42,180 nt of DNA from Flavobacteriaceae bacterium. Its GTDB lineage: Bacteria; Bacteroidota; Bacteroidia; Flavobacteriales; Flavobacteriaceae. Under the pieces are notes generated by a model that saw nothing but the letters and a program-made list of their open reading frames with translations, was not told where the DNA came from and did not search any database. Position 1 is the first letter of the stretch; each line of letters opens with the position of its first letter. This document shows positions 19,550 to 27,454 of this stretch, piece by piece. The stretch is from the NCBI GenBank assembly GCA_030830005.1, contig JAURNV010000030.1:1-42180 (forward strand), read 5' to 3'. The translations under genes were made by a program, and so were the position numbers.

Positions 19550-19635
19550 GCGCACGTGGCGGAACTGGTAGACGCGCTAGGTTGAGGGCCTAGTGGGAGT
19601 TATATCCCGTGGAGGTTCGATTCCTCTCGTGCGCA
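19550..19635 (+). tRNA. tRNA-Leu (anticodon GAG)
   Basis: The 86-nt gene has acceptor GCGCACG paired with CGTGCGC, anticodon stem CTAGG/CCTAG with loop TTGAGGG (anticodon GAG), the long variable arm of class II tRNAs, and T-arm GAGGTTCGATTCCTC. The discriminator is A, as required for leucine, and CCA is not encoded. Confidence 0.96.
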
Positions 19636-19680
19636 CACTTTTTTGTCAGTTTTAATTCATTTATCGTTTTTTTTTATACT

Positions 19681-19714
19681 TTTGTTTAATAATGTTATAA
19701 AAACATTAAACAAA
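19681..19714 (+). promoter_or_regulatory. Operator dyad overlapping the MerR/B12 regulator start
   Basis: TTTGTTTAAT (19681-19690) and ATTAAACAAA (19705-19714) form a perfect 10-bp inverted repeat with a 14-nt spacer. It contains a second, nested repeat (AATGTT, 5 nt, AACATT). The left arm overlaps a -7-like box (TACTTTTG, 19677-19684) and the right arm ends on the first base of the regulator ATG. The same dyad with the same spacing occurs at the photolyase operon promoter. Autoregulation is inferred. Confidence 0.7.
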
Positions 19715-20619
19715 TGGATCGCGTTAAAAACAGCTTTAGTATAAAAAACCTTGAACATCTTTCAGGTATCAAAGCACACACGATTCGCATATGGGAGAAA
19801 AGATATAATTTGTTTGAACCTGAACGTTCAAACACAAATATCAGGCTCTATGACCTTGAAAATCTGCAAAAACTACTCAATGTCACTTTGCTTTACAATA
19901 ACGGCTACAAGATTTCTAAAATAGCCAAGTTTTCACAGCAAGAAATAAAAGAAAACATCCACAACCTTACCATAAACAAAAAAGCTGATGATTGGTCAAT
20001 AGGTTTATTTAAGCTTGCAATGATTAATTTTGATCAGCGCCTTTTCACTAAGACATTTAATGAGCTTTTAGATCAATTTTCATTTAAAGAGATTTTTAAA
20101 AATGTTTTCGTCCCACTAATGAATGAGTTGGGCGTCCTTTGGCAAACGAATTCTATAAGTCCTTCACACGAACACTTTATAACTAGTCTTATAAAGCAAA
20201 AAATACACGCTATGTGTGAAGAACTACAACTGCAAGAAACCAAAAGAACAGATAGGCGATTTGTTTTGTTTTTGCCTGATAATGAAATTCACGAATTAGG
20301 ACTTTTGTATTTGCAATATGAAGTCTTGAACAACGGATTCCAATGTGTATTTCTAGGACAATCGGTACCTATTCAAAGTCTTAATAATCTTGTAGATATT
20401 GGCGAACCCATTACTTTCATCTCCTACTTTACGATAGAGCCTACTCCAGAAAAAATTGATGCTTATTTAAGCGCTTTTCATTCTGAAATAATAAATAGTA
20501 TTGAAAGTGAATTTTGGGTTCTAGGATACCAAACACAATTCATAAAAGAGAAACTCCCAGAAAAAATTCACGCTTTTCGTTCTATTGATAAAGTAGTTGA
20601 AATGCTGAACACTGTTTAG
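19714..20619 (+). CDS. MerR-family regulator with B12-binding domain (CarH/LitR-like light sensor)
   Basis: The 301-residue protein has an N-terminal MerR DNA-binding domain (about 8-75; IKNLEHLSGIKAHTIRIWEKRYNLF) and a C-terminal cobalamin domain. In the helical cap, W143 followed nine residues later by E153-H154 matches the W-x9-EH signature that cradles adenosylcobalamin in CarH. E191-x-H193-x-x-G196 is the B12 motif that supplies the lower axial histidine. CarH proteins bind DNA in the dark as tetramers and release it when light breaks the Co-C bond. The gene is followed by crtB and crtZ, the classic target set. Its start overlaps an operator-like dyad. Light sensing is inferred from these residues. 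Confidence 0.9.
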   Translation: MDRVKNSFSIKNLEHLSGIKAHTIRIWEKRYNLFEPERSNTNIRLYDLENLQKLLNVTLLYNNGYKISKIAKFSQQEIKENIHNLTINKKADDWSIGLFKLAMINFDQRLFTKTFNELLDQFSFKEIFKNVFVPLMNELGVLWQTNSISPSHEHFITSLIKQKIHAMCEELQLQETKRTDRRFVLFLPDNEIHELGLLYLQYEVLNNGFQCVFLGQSVPIQSLNNLVDIGEPITFISYFTIEPTPEKIDAYLSAFHSEIINSIESEFWVLGYQTQFIKEKLPEKIHAFRSIDKVVEMLNTV

Positions 20620-20632
20620 TTAAATCTAAACA
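20613..20632. promoter_or_regulatory. Short dyad between the regulator and crtB
   Basis: TGTTTAG (20613-20619) and CTAAACA (20626-20632) form a perfect 7-bp inverted repeat with a 6-nt spacer. It covers the stop codon of the regulator gene and lies about 65 nt before crtB. The TGTTTA core is shared with the two long operators, but the half-site distance is 10 bp shorter. No T-run follows, so it does not look like a terminator. Confidence 0.35.
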
Positions 20633-20696
20633 TTTCTAGTTTCCCTTTTAAACCTATTGTTTTTTTCTGTTATATTTACATCAACCAAAGCAAAAA

Positions 20697-21536
20697 ATGA
20701 AGACGCTATTTGATAATGTCTCACATCAATGTAGTAAACTTGTAACGGAGTCTTACAGCACTTCTTTTTCACTTGCTGTTAGAATGCTTTCTACAGAAAT
20801 TCGTCAAGATATTTATAACATATATGGTTTTGTTCGTTTTGCTGACGAAATTGTAGATAGTTTTCATAACTACGACAAACCTGTTCTTTTTGAACGGTTT
20901 GAAGAAGCTCTCGACAATGCACTACTCGACAAAATTAGTCTTAATCCAATTCTAAATAGTTTTCAAGAAACCGTACATCGATACGACATCAACCGTGAAT
21001 ATATTAATGCATTTATGAATAGTATGCGTTGGGATTTATCTAAAAAGATGTACGATACCGAAGCTGATTACAAAGAATATATTTATGGCTCTGCTGATGT
21101 TGTTGGACTAATGTGCTTAAAAGTATTTGTGAAAGGGAATGACAAGCTCTTCCATTCATTAAAAGATTCTGCAATGAGTCTTGGTTCAGCTTTTCAAAAG
21201 GTCAATTTTCTTCGTGACCTAAAAGCAGATTACGATCACTTAGAGCGCAAATATTTCCCTAACATTGATTTAAACGACTTTGACGAGGCGTCAAAACAAA
21301 AAATCATAGCAGAAATCGAAGCTGATTTTAGTGCAGGGCTTTCTGGAATATTTCAACTTCCTGATGATGCAAAATTCGGAGTTTATACCGCTTACAAATA
21401 CTATATGCGCTTACTCAAGAAACTAAAACGCATACCCTCAACTCAAATAAAATCTAAGCGCATCAGAGTTCCTAACTACCAAAAGGCAGATGTATTGGCT
21501 CGCTCTTTTATTCGATACCGCTTTAACATTCTCTAA
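20697..21536 (+). CDS. crtB: Phytoene synthase
   Basis: This enzyme condenses two geranylgeranyl diphosphates into phytoene, the first committed step of C40 carotenoid synthesis. The 279-residue protein has both Asp-rich metal sites: D50-EIV-D54 and N170-FLRDLKAD178. It also has YSTSFSLAVRML near the N-terminus and GSAFQKVNFLRD. A TATATTTA box lies 18 nt before the ATG with no good -33. crtZ follows after 8 nt, while crtI, which usually lies beside crtB, is not here. Squalene synthase is less likely because of the crtZ and CarH-like context. Confidence 0.92.
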   Translation: MKTLFDNVSHQCSKLVTESYSTSFSLAVRMLSTEIRQDIYNIYGFVRFADEIVDSFHNYDKPVLFERFEEALDNALLDKISLNPILNSFQETVHRYDINREYINAFMNSMRWDLSKKMYDTEADYKEYIYGSADVVGLMCLKVFVKGNDKLFHSLKDSAMSLGSAFQKVNFLRDLKADYDHLERKYFPNIDLNDFDEASKQKIIAEIEADFSAGLSGIFQLPDDAKFGVYTAYKYYMRLLKKLKRIPSTQIKSKRIRVPNYQKADVLARSFIRYRFNIL

Positions 21537-21544
21537 TTAAATTC

Positions 21545-21991
21545 ATGAGTATTTTAGCCCAAATTTTAGTTTTTCTTGTCACTTTTTCCATAATGGAATT
21601 TATGGCTTGGTTTACACACAAATACGTCATGCATGGGTTTTTATGGACCATACATAAAGACCACCACAAGAAAGATCATGACTCATGGTTTGAGCGCAAT
21701 GATATATTCTTTATTTTTTATGCATTGGTTAGTGCTGGGTGTGTAATTTTGTGGGGAGAATATAATTTTGTTCCTGGACTTGCAATTGGCATTGGTATTT
21801 TCGCATATGGATTGGCCTATTTTTTGGTTCATGATATCTTCATCCATCAACGGTTTAAAATTTGGCGAAACGCTGATAATCGTTATGCTCGCGGTGTACG
21901 CAGAGCACATAAGATTCATCACAAACATCTTGGAAAAACAGATGGAGAATGCTTTGGAATGCTTTGGGTGCCGCTTAAATACTTTAAATAG
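21545..21991 (+). CDS. crtZ: Beta-carotene 3-hydroxylase
   Basis: This di-iron membrane enzyme hydroxylates the beta-ionone rings, making zeaxanthin from beta-carotene. The 148-residue protein has the full histidine-box set: H25-x4-H30, H37-x2-H40-H41, H96-x4-H101 and H122-x2-H125-H126, between hydrophobic helices at about 4-22, 53-71 and 78-96. It is in the same transcription unit as crtB. Its 3' end overlaps the convergent ribH by 8 nt. Confidence 0.93.
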   Translation: MSILAQILVFLVTFSIMEFMAWFTHKYVMHGFLWTIHKDHHKKDHDSWFERNDIFFIFYALVSAGCVILWGEYNFVPGLAIGIGIFAYGLAYFLVHDIFIHQRFKIWRNADNRYARGVRRAHKIHHKHLGKTDGECFGMLWVPLKYFK

Positions 21992-22451
21992 AAAGTTGCG
22001 CCATTTGTATGGCTGCAGCTGCGGCTTCTTTCCCCTTATTACCTAATGCACCTCCGCTTCTTGCTTTAGCTTGCTCTAGAGTATCGTCAGTTAATACTCC
22101 AAAAATAACAGGTGTCATTCCAAGTAGGTTTAACTCCATAATTCCATTAGAAACAGCTTGGCACACATAATCAAAATGTGCCGTCTCGCCTCTAATGACA
22201 CTACCTATAGCAATAACTGCATCAAATCCAGATTGAATAGCATATTTACAACCATATATAAGCTCAAAACTTCCGGGAACGTCTATACGTGAAATATTAT
22301 TACACCCTTTCGCCTCTAAAACTTCCTTAGCGCCATTAAATAAACTTTCGGTAATAGGGTAATTCCACTGGGACACAACAATAGCCACACGAAGTCCTTT
22401 AGCATCTGGGATGCTAGTTAAATTCAAGTGTCCGTGCTGGGCGGTAGCCAT
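21984..22451 (-). CDS. ribH: 6,7-dimethyl-8-ribityllumazine synthase
   Basis: This enzyme makes lumazine, the direct precursor of riboflavin, and usually forms an icosahedral shell. The 155-residue protein has VAIVVSQWNYPITESLFNGAKEVL, the substrate loop DVPGSFELIYG, AVIAIGSVIRGETAHFDYVCQAVSNGIM with the catalytic His, and a C-terminal GNKGKEAAAAAIQM. The gene starts 3 nt after the TPR gene on the same strand. Flavin supply suits the many FAD enzymes encoded nearby, but no direct link is shown. Confidence 0.96.
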   Translation of the reverse strand: MATAQHGHLNLTSIPDAKGLRVAIVVSQWNYPITESLFNGAKEVLEAKGCNNISRIDVPGSFELIYGCKYAIQSGFDAVIAIGSVIRGETAHFDYVCQAVSNGIMELNLLGMTPVIFGVLTDDTLEQAKARSGGALGNKGKEAAAAAIQMAQLSI

Positions 22452-22454
22452 AAT

Positions 22455-23210
22455 TTATTGTTGCGCTTGTGCTAATAGCACTTCAACATTAGTCGCTTCA
22501 TTTGATGAACCAAAATCCTGCTTAAGATTTTGTAGTAAGGTCAAAGCAGCCTTATTCTCATTTAATGACAATGCAACTTGAGCCCCTTTTAACAAAAAAC
22601 GAGGCGTTGTGATGTCATTATCAGAAAAAGAAGCCGCTTTTTTATAGTAGCCCAATGCATCTTCCAATTGATTTAATTCAACGAATGAATCTCCAATTCC
22701 GCCAAGTGCTAATGCACCCAATATAGGGTCTTCAGATGTAAATTTTTCTAAGAATGAAATAGCCTTATCAAATTGACCTAGTTGAAAATAAATCATACCA
22801 GCATTATAGGTTGCCAATTGAGCTGTATCTGAACTACCGTATTCATTCAAAATTTCAATAAATCCAGGAGCTACTCCATCTCCTTCCAAGGCTAAAGTAA
22901 ATAATGAGTCTTGAATAGTTGGATCCTCCAAACCCTCTTTGAAATAGGTTTGGGCTTGAGCAATAGCATTTGTAGATTCTTCATTTAGTGGTTTTGCCAC
23001 ATAATTTAGATACGCTAAATACGCCAAAACAATTACAACAATAGCACTTATAGTGGTTAGTATATAGTTTTGGTTACGAGCTACCCATGCCTCTGCCTTA
23101 CCTGCAGAGGTATCAAGTGTGCTAAATACTTCAGCGGTTACACTGTCTTGTTCTGGAATGCTATCTTGAGAAGATTTCACTTTACCTCCTCGTTTTTTGT
23201 ATGTTGCCAT
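22455..23210 (-). CDS. Membrane-anchored tetratricopeptide-repeat protein
   Basis: This 251-residue protein has a charged N-terminus (KKRGGKVKSSQDS), one transmembrane helix at about 50-70 (ILTTISAIVVIVLAYLAYL), and TPR-like helix pairs from about 80 to the end (YNAGMIYFQLGQFDKAISFLEKF, IGDSFVELNQLEDALGYYKKA). The layout resembles YfgM-type proteins that hold periplasmic chaperones, and in Flavobacteria it commonly precedes ribH. The partner is unknown. Confidence 0.85.
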   Translation of the reverse strand: MATYKKRGGKVKSSQDSIPEQDSVTAEVFSTLDTSAGKAEAWVARNQNYILTTISAIVVIVLAYLAYLNYVAKPLNEESTNAIAQAQTYFKEGLEDPTIQDSLFTLALEGDGVAPGFIEILNEYGSSDTAQLATYNAGMIYFQLGQFDKAISFLEKFTSEDPILGALALGGIGDSFVELNQLEDALGYYKKAASFSDNDITTPRFLLKGAQVALSLNENKAALTLLQNLKQDFGSSNEATNVEVLLAQAQQ

Positions 23211-23307
23211 ATCTAAAAGTTATGGTGGCAAAAATAAAATTTTTATTCCAATACCACCTTGCCGCGAAAATGTTTATTTTGTATGCTTGTTTAGCATATG
23301 ATTTTTC

Positions 23308-24396
23308 ATGAGCAACTTACGGCTAAATGCCTTACATATAACCCATTACAAAAATGTTTCTACAGCCGAATATCGATTTGAGAAACCTATACATTGCTTT
23401 GTAGGCCATAACGGAAAGGGAAAAACCAACACGCTGGACGCTATTTACCATTTGTCTATGGGGCGTAGCTACTTTTCTTCAATAAATGCCCATACAATCC
23501 AGCATACTGCTGATTTTATGAGAATTGAAGGACATTTTTTTAGAGAAGACAATATTGAGAGAGTTGAATGTCAATTAAAAAGAGATGAGCCTAAGGTTTT
23601 TATTCGAAATGGAAAAAAATACGCAAAACTTTCAGATCATATTGGGCTATTGCCCACGGTAATGATTTCTCCATCAGATGTAGATTTAATTAATGAGGGA
23701 GGGCAAACACGCCGAATTTTTATTGATCGGCTTATTGGACAAGCAGATAAAGTGTATTTACAACAACTCATCCAATACCAGAAAATTTTACAGCAACGCA
23801 ATGCATTACTCAAACAAATGGGGCAATTTGCGCAAAACATTCACGAAACACTAAGTATCTATAACCAACAATTAGCTCAACTTGGAGTTCCTATCCATAA
23901 TGCAAGAGTACGTTATTTGGCATCTTTTGAGCCACTTTTTCAAAAACGCTATGCTACAATTAGTAGCGGAAATGAAAATGTTGGCCTGATTTACCATAGT
24001 CAATTATTAGATGAAGATTTTAATGTCTTATTAGAAAAAGCTACAAAAAAAGACATTCAGGCTCAATTTACCACTGTGGGCATACACAAAGACGACCTTG
24101 CATTTGAAATTGATGGATATTCCATGAAAAAGTTTGGAAGTCAGGGTCAACGCAAGTCTTTTTTAATCGCCTTAAAACTTGCTCAGTTTGACATGCTAAA
24201 AAAGTCAACCTCAGTAACTCCATTACTCCTTCTCGACGATATTTTTGACAAACTAGATGAGCAACGTGTAGCTGAAATAATAAATTTAGTTCATGAGTCT
24301 TCCTTTGGTCAACTCTTTATTACAGATACCCACCCCGAACGCACTGCCAATGTTATCAAACAAACCGAACAACCTTTCGAAATTCATAGGCTATGA
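23308..24396 (+). CDS. recF: DNA replication and repair protein RecF
   Basis: RecF is an SMC-like ATPase that helps load RecA at single-strand gaps through the RecFOR pathway. The 362-residue protein has Walker A GHNGKGKT at 33-40, the RecF segment TVMISPSDVDLINEGGQTRRIFIDR, a central helical arm, the ABC signature SQGQRKS and Walker B LLLLDDIFDKLDE near the C-terminus. It starts a unit with two overlapping downstream genes, ending in the DUF721 gene. Confidence 0.96.
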   Translation: MSNLRLNALHITHYKNVSTAEYRFEKPIHCFVGHNGKGKTNTLDAIYHLSMGRSYFSSINAHTIQHTADFMRIEGHFFREDNIERVECQLKRDEPKVFIRNGKKYAKLSDHIGLLPTVMISPSDVDLINEGGQTRRIFIDRLIGQADKVYLQQLIQYQKILQQRNALLKQMGQFAQNIHETLSIYNQQLAQLGVPIHNARVRYLASFEPLFQKRYATISSGNENVGLIYHSQLLDEDFNVLLEKATKKDIQAQFTTVGIHKDDLAFEIDGYSMKKFGSQGQRKSFLIALKLAQFDMLKKSTSVTPLLLLDDIFDKLDEQRVAEIINLVHESSFGQLFITDTHPERTANVIKQTEQPFEIHRL

Positions 24397-24791
24397 AAAG
24401 TTACCATTTAACCTTCCTTTTTCTTTTGGTTTGCTGCACAACACAAATAGAAAAAAATGACATCAAACATCTTCATGGGTATTGGATGATCGATCATGTC
24501 ATTGCTCCAAATAATGAAAAACGGGCTTATATTGGTGCCGATGAAGTTGATTTTTTTGAGGTTGACAAATTGAAAGGCTTTCGAAAAAAAGTAAAGCCCC
24601 AAAATGATATCTTTTTCAGCAACTCAGACCATGTGGATTTTTCAATTGCCTTTGGAGAAAAGAATCCGTTAATAGTATACGAAAAAAACCAAACGAAATG
24701 GCAAGAAGAAGTTGTTGCGCTCAACACATCAGTGCTTGAATTAAAAGATGAGCGGGGGGTTATATTCGTGTACAAAAGATATCGACCATGA
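24393..24791 (+). CDS. Small lipoprotein, lipocalin-like
   Basis: The 132-residue protein starts with a lipoprotein signal (FLFLLVCC). The remainder is beta-rich with a GYWMIDHV strand start and an ELKDERGVIFVYKRY end, the look of the small lipocalin-like family common in Bacteroidota. Its ATG overlaps the recF stop codon (ATGA), and its own stop overlaps the next start in the same way. Function is unknown; its place between recF and DUF721 may reflect only compaction. Confidence 0.7.
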   Translation: MKSYHLTFLFLLVCCTTQIEKNDIKHLHGYWMIDHVIAPNNEKRAYIGADEVDFFEVDKLKGFRKKVKPQNDIFFSNSDHVDFSIAFGEKNPLIVYEKNQTKWQEEVVALNTSVLELKDERGVIFVYKRYRP

Positions 24792-25084
24792 GCAAACGAG
24801 AAGACGAACCAAAAAACATTGGAGAAGTCCTACGCCAAATTACCAAATATAATAAACTCCAAAAGGGATTAGACAATGTTAGGGCTGAAGTACTTTGGGC
24901 TAAACTTTTAGGCCCTGGTGTACAAGCCTATACTTCTTCTGTCCGATTGGTAGGAGATATTCTTTACGTAGACCTTACTTCTTCAGTTCTTCGGGAGGAG
25001 CTGAAATACGGTTCGGATAACATTATTACTATGCTCAATGAAGGGCTCGAAAAAGCTTGTATAAAAAAATTGGTTTTACGTTAA
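24788..25084 (+). CDS. DUF721 (DciA-like) protein
   Basis: This 98-residue protein contains the DUF721 core: [34 protein letters not shown], then [30 protein letters not shown]721 defines DciA, which helps load DnaB in bacteria without DnaC or DnaI. Its position two genes after recF echoes the recF-dciA order of Actinobacteria. It may therefore serve the DnaB encoded at 9294-10808; that link is inferred. The stop TAA lies within a TTAA that also ends ndk on the other strand. Confidence 0.85.
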   Translation: MSKREDEPKNIGEVLRQITKYNKLQKGLDNVRAEVLWAKLLGPGVQAYTSSVRLVGDILYVDLTSSVLREELKYGSDNIITMLNEGLEKACIKKLVLR

Positions 25085-25500
25085 AATTGCTCTGTGGCAG
25101 AAAAGTGAAATGCACTTTCTAAAGCTGCATTTTCATCGCTATCAGAACCGTGAATCGCATTTTCACCCATAGAAGTAGCAAATAACTTACGGATTGTTCC
25201 CTCAGCAGCTTCGTTAGGATTTGTAGCACCAATAAGAATACGAAAATCGTTTACAGCATTTTCTTTTTCTAATACAGCGGCCACAATAGGGCCACTTGTC
25301 ATAAATGAAACCAATTCATTAAAAAACGGACGCTCACTATGAACAGCATAAAAAGCTTCAGCATCGGCTTTGGTAAGTTGAGTCATTTTAAGTGCAACTA
25401 TTCTAAAGCCGGCACCAGCAATTTTGCCTAGTATAGCACCAATATGACCATTAGATACCGCATCGGGTTTAATCATGGTGAAAGTACGGTTTGTCAACAT
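25081..25500 (-). CDS. ndk: Nucleoside diphosphate kinase
   Basis: This enzyme balances nucleoside triphosphate pools by phosphate transfer through a histidine. The 139-residue protein has [52 protein letters not shown] with the catalytic His of NAIHGSD, and an acidic end. I use the ATG of MLTNRTF; the frame extends 12 codons further (MFNFIRF), but the family starts here. A TAGGTTTG box lies 14 nt upstream at 25515-25522 without a correctly spaced -33. Confidence 0.95.
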   Translation of the reverse strand: MLTNRTFTMIKPDAVSNGHIGAILGKIAGAGFRIVALKMTQLTKADAEAFYAVHSERPFFNELVSFMTSGPIVAAVLEKENAVNDFRILIGATNPNEAAEGTIRKLFATSMGENAIHGSDSDENAALESAFHFSATEQF

Positions 25501-25563
25501 CAATATTTTTTTTGCAAACCTAATGAAATTAAACAAACACTCATCAAAGTAGTGACTTATTCG

Positions 25564-25571
25564 TAATTTTG
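25564..25571 (+). promoter_or_regulatory. -7 element 4 nt from the DUF2520 gene start
   Basis: TAATTTTG fits the -7 consensus and ends exactly 4 nt before the ATG at 25576, which predicts a leaderless mRNA. No -33 TTG is seen at normal spacing. Confidence 0.4.
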
Positions 25572-25575
25572 AAAA

Positions 25576-26331
25576 ATGATCAGAGTAGCTCTTATTGGAA
25601 CGGGAAATTTAGCTGTACATATACTTAAAGCTCTTGAGAACCATGATGGTGTTACTTGTGTACAATGGATAGGAAGAAAACGCTCACCTTCCCTTCAATC
25701 TTCAACTCCTTACTTTTCGAAGTTCCAAAAGGATATAAAAACTGATGTATGTCTTATAGCGGTGTCTGACGATTACATTAAAATTGTTGCTCAGCAATTT
25801 TCTGACACAAAAATACTTGTTGCCCATACTGCTGGAGCCGTTGATTTAAGTTGTTTAGAACCAATAAAACGAAGAGGTGTGTTTTATCCTCTTCAAAGTT
25901 TTTTAAAGAATATTCCTGTTAATTGGGAAGAAATTCCCATTTGTGTAACAGCTGAAAATGAAGCAGACCTTAAAATATTGGAATCGCTTGCTAAGTGTCT
26001 GAGCAACGAAATATATGTTCTTACGGAAAACCAACGCTTACATATGCATACTGCGGCCGTGTTTGCGAATAATTTTTGTAATCATCTCTTAGGGATTAGC
26101 CAATCTATTTGCAAAAAAGCAAACGTTCCCTTCTCAGTATTAAAACCCCTAGTTGAAGAAACTTTCAATCGAACTTTCAAACATTCTGCCTTGAAGTTAC
26201 AAACGGGGCCAGCTAAAAGAAACAACCTTAAAACGCAAGAGAAGCATCTCACGCTCTTATCTGATAAAGAAGTCGATCTTTACCAAAGCTTGAGTCATTC
26301 TATTTTAAACACACATAAAAATGAGCTATAA
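25576..26331 (+). CDS. Rossmann-fold and DUF2520 domain protein
   Basis: This 251-residue protein starts with a nucleotide-binding GTGNLA motif (residues 8-13), like ketopantoate reductases and pyrroline-carboxylate reductases, followed by [12 protein letters not shown] and [13 protein letters not shown]. The C-terminal half (about 125-250) is the helical DUF2520 dimerisation domain ([17 protein letters not shown], then [16 protein letters not shown]). An NAD(P)-linked reductase role is likely, but the substrate is not known. Its stop overlaps the next start by 11 nt, and DUF2520-KdsC-like-Maf is a recurrent order in Flavobacteria. Confidence 0.87.
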   Translation: MIRVALIGTGNLAVHILKALENHDGVTCVQWIGRKRSPSLQSSTPYFSKFQKDIKTDVCLIAVSDDYIKIVAQQFSDTKILVAHTAGAVDLSCLEPIKRRGVFYPLQSFLKNIPVNWEEIPICVTAENEADLKILESLAKCLSNEIYVLTENQRLHMHTAAVFANNFCNHLLGISQSICKKANVPFSVLKPLVEETFNRTFKHSALKLQTGPAKRNNLKTQEKHLTLLSDKEVDLYQSLSHSILNTHKNEL

Positions 26332-26848
26332 AGAAGAATTACGTTGCATCACCACTTTTGTTTTCGATGTAGATGGAGTATTTACTGATGGAGGCATAAC
26401 TATTTTGCCTGATGGTGAAATGGTCCGAACCATGAACACAAAAGACGGTTACGCTGTAAAAGCTGCGCTTTATGCTGGTTTTAATGTGGCGGTTATTTCT
26501 GGGGGCACTAATGAGGCAGTGCGTCTTCGACTGCAGCAACTTGGCATAAACGATGTGTATTTGGGTGCACACCAAAAAGAAAAGATACTACATGAATATG
26601 CAGATAAGCATCAACTTTCCTTCGACGAAATACTTTTTATGGGCGATGACATTCCTGATATTTCTTCTATTAAAATGGTTCGACTAGGTTGTTGTCCAAA
26701 CGATGCAGTTCCAGAAGTGTTGGCTGCAGCAAACTATATTTCTCACAAAAATGGCGGTAAGGGTTGTGTCCGTGATGTAATTGAACAGGTGCTTAAAGTA
26801 CAGGGTAAATGGGGTACGCTTACAGAAGCGCGTAACGATAGCAAATGA
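26321..26848 (+). CDS. KdsC-like HAD phosphatase
   Basis: This 175-residue protein is a HAD hydrolase of the KdsC (YrbI) type: FDVDGVFTDGGI with D16 and D18 as nucleophile and acid/base, NTKDGYAVKAALYAGF, VISGG, and DEILFMGDDIPDI for magnesium. KdsC releases phosphate from KDO 8-phosphate in lipopolysaccharide inner-core synthesis. The tetrameric, cap-less form fits this length. Whether the substrate is KDO 8-phosphate or another sugar-acid phosphate cannot be told. Confidence 0.88.
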   Translation: MSYKEELRCITTFVFDVDGVFTDGGITILPDGEMVRTMNTKDGYAVKAALYAGFNVAVISGGTNEAVRLRLQQLGINDVYLGAHQKEKILHEYADKHQLSFDEILFMGDDIPDISSIKMVRLGCCPNDAVPEVLAAANYISHKNGGKGCVRDVIEQVLKVQGKWGTLTEARNDSK

Positions 26849-27411
26849 CATATAAGTTGTTTTTAGGTTCAGGGTCGCCACGCCGTGTGGAGCTTCTCAC
26901 TCAAATGAATATTCCTTTTGAACAGCGTGTAGTAGACGTAGACGAAAACTACCCAAAAGAATTAAAAGGAGCTGAAATCACAGCTTTTTTGGCTAAGCTT
27001 AAGGGAAAAGCTCAGCAAGACATGTTACTACCCAACGAGGTAGTACTTACAGCCGATACTATTGTATGGCATGAGGAAACCGCTCTTGGAAAACCCAATA
27101 CCATTAATGAAGCCAAAACGATGCTGATGTCACTCTCTGGAAAAACCCACGATGTAATAAGCGCCGTATGTTTAACAACAAGAGACGAACAAAATTGCAT
27201 AAGTGCTACAACAAAGGTCACTATGCGTAAAGTATCCAAAAATGAAATCTTGAGCTATGTTGAAACCTACAAACCTTTAGACAAAGCAGGTGCCTATGGA
27301 ATTCAAGAATGGATAGGGCTTGTAGGGGTTACAGCTATTGAAGGGTCATATACGAATGTTGTGGGTTTACCCACGCAAGAAACTTACTGTCTTTTAAAAC
27401 CTTATCTATAA
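26845..27411 (+). CDS. Maf-family nucleoside triphosphate pyrophosphatase
   Basis: Maf proteins hydrolyse non-canonical or modified nucleoside triphosphates and can slow septation. The 188-residue protein has LGSGSPRRVELLTQMNI, the ADTIVWHEETALGKP metal/catalytic segment, LMSLSGKTHDVISAVCL and DKAGAYGIQEW. The lack of extra Cys or bulky residues suggests the dTTP/UTP (YhdE-like) branch. The start overlaps the KdsC-like stop (ATGA). Confidence 0.92.
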   Translation: MTYKLFLGSGSPRRVELLTQMNIPFEQRVVDVDENYPKELKGAEITAFLAKLKGKAQQDMLLPNEVVLTADTIVWHEETALGKPNTINEAKTMLMSLSGKTHDVISAVCLTTRDEQNCISATTKVTMRKVSKNEILSYVETYKPLDKAGAYGIQEWIGLVGVTAIEGSYTNVVGLPTQETYCLLKPYL

Positions 27412-27442
27412 ATTATTTAACCTTTAGCTAAACTTACATTGT

Positions 27443-27450
27443 TATTTTTG
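27443..27450 (+). promoter_or_regulatory. -7 element 4 nt from the aquaporin start
   Basis: TATTTTTG ends exactly 4 nt before the aquaporin ATG at 27455. The -33 is not recognisable. It belongs to the same leaderless class as four other genes here. Confidence 0.4.
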
Positions 27451-27454
27451 TGTC

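Noticed and set aside
25528-25537. ATTAAACAAA between ndk and the DUF2520 gene, matching one arm of the shared operator
   Set aside because: The partner arm is missing at the 14-nt distance, and a 10-base AT-rich match is expected by chance about once in this much sequence.
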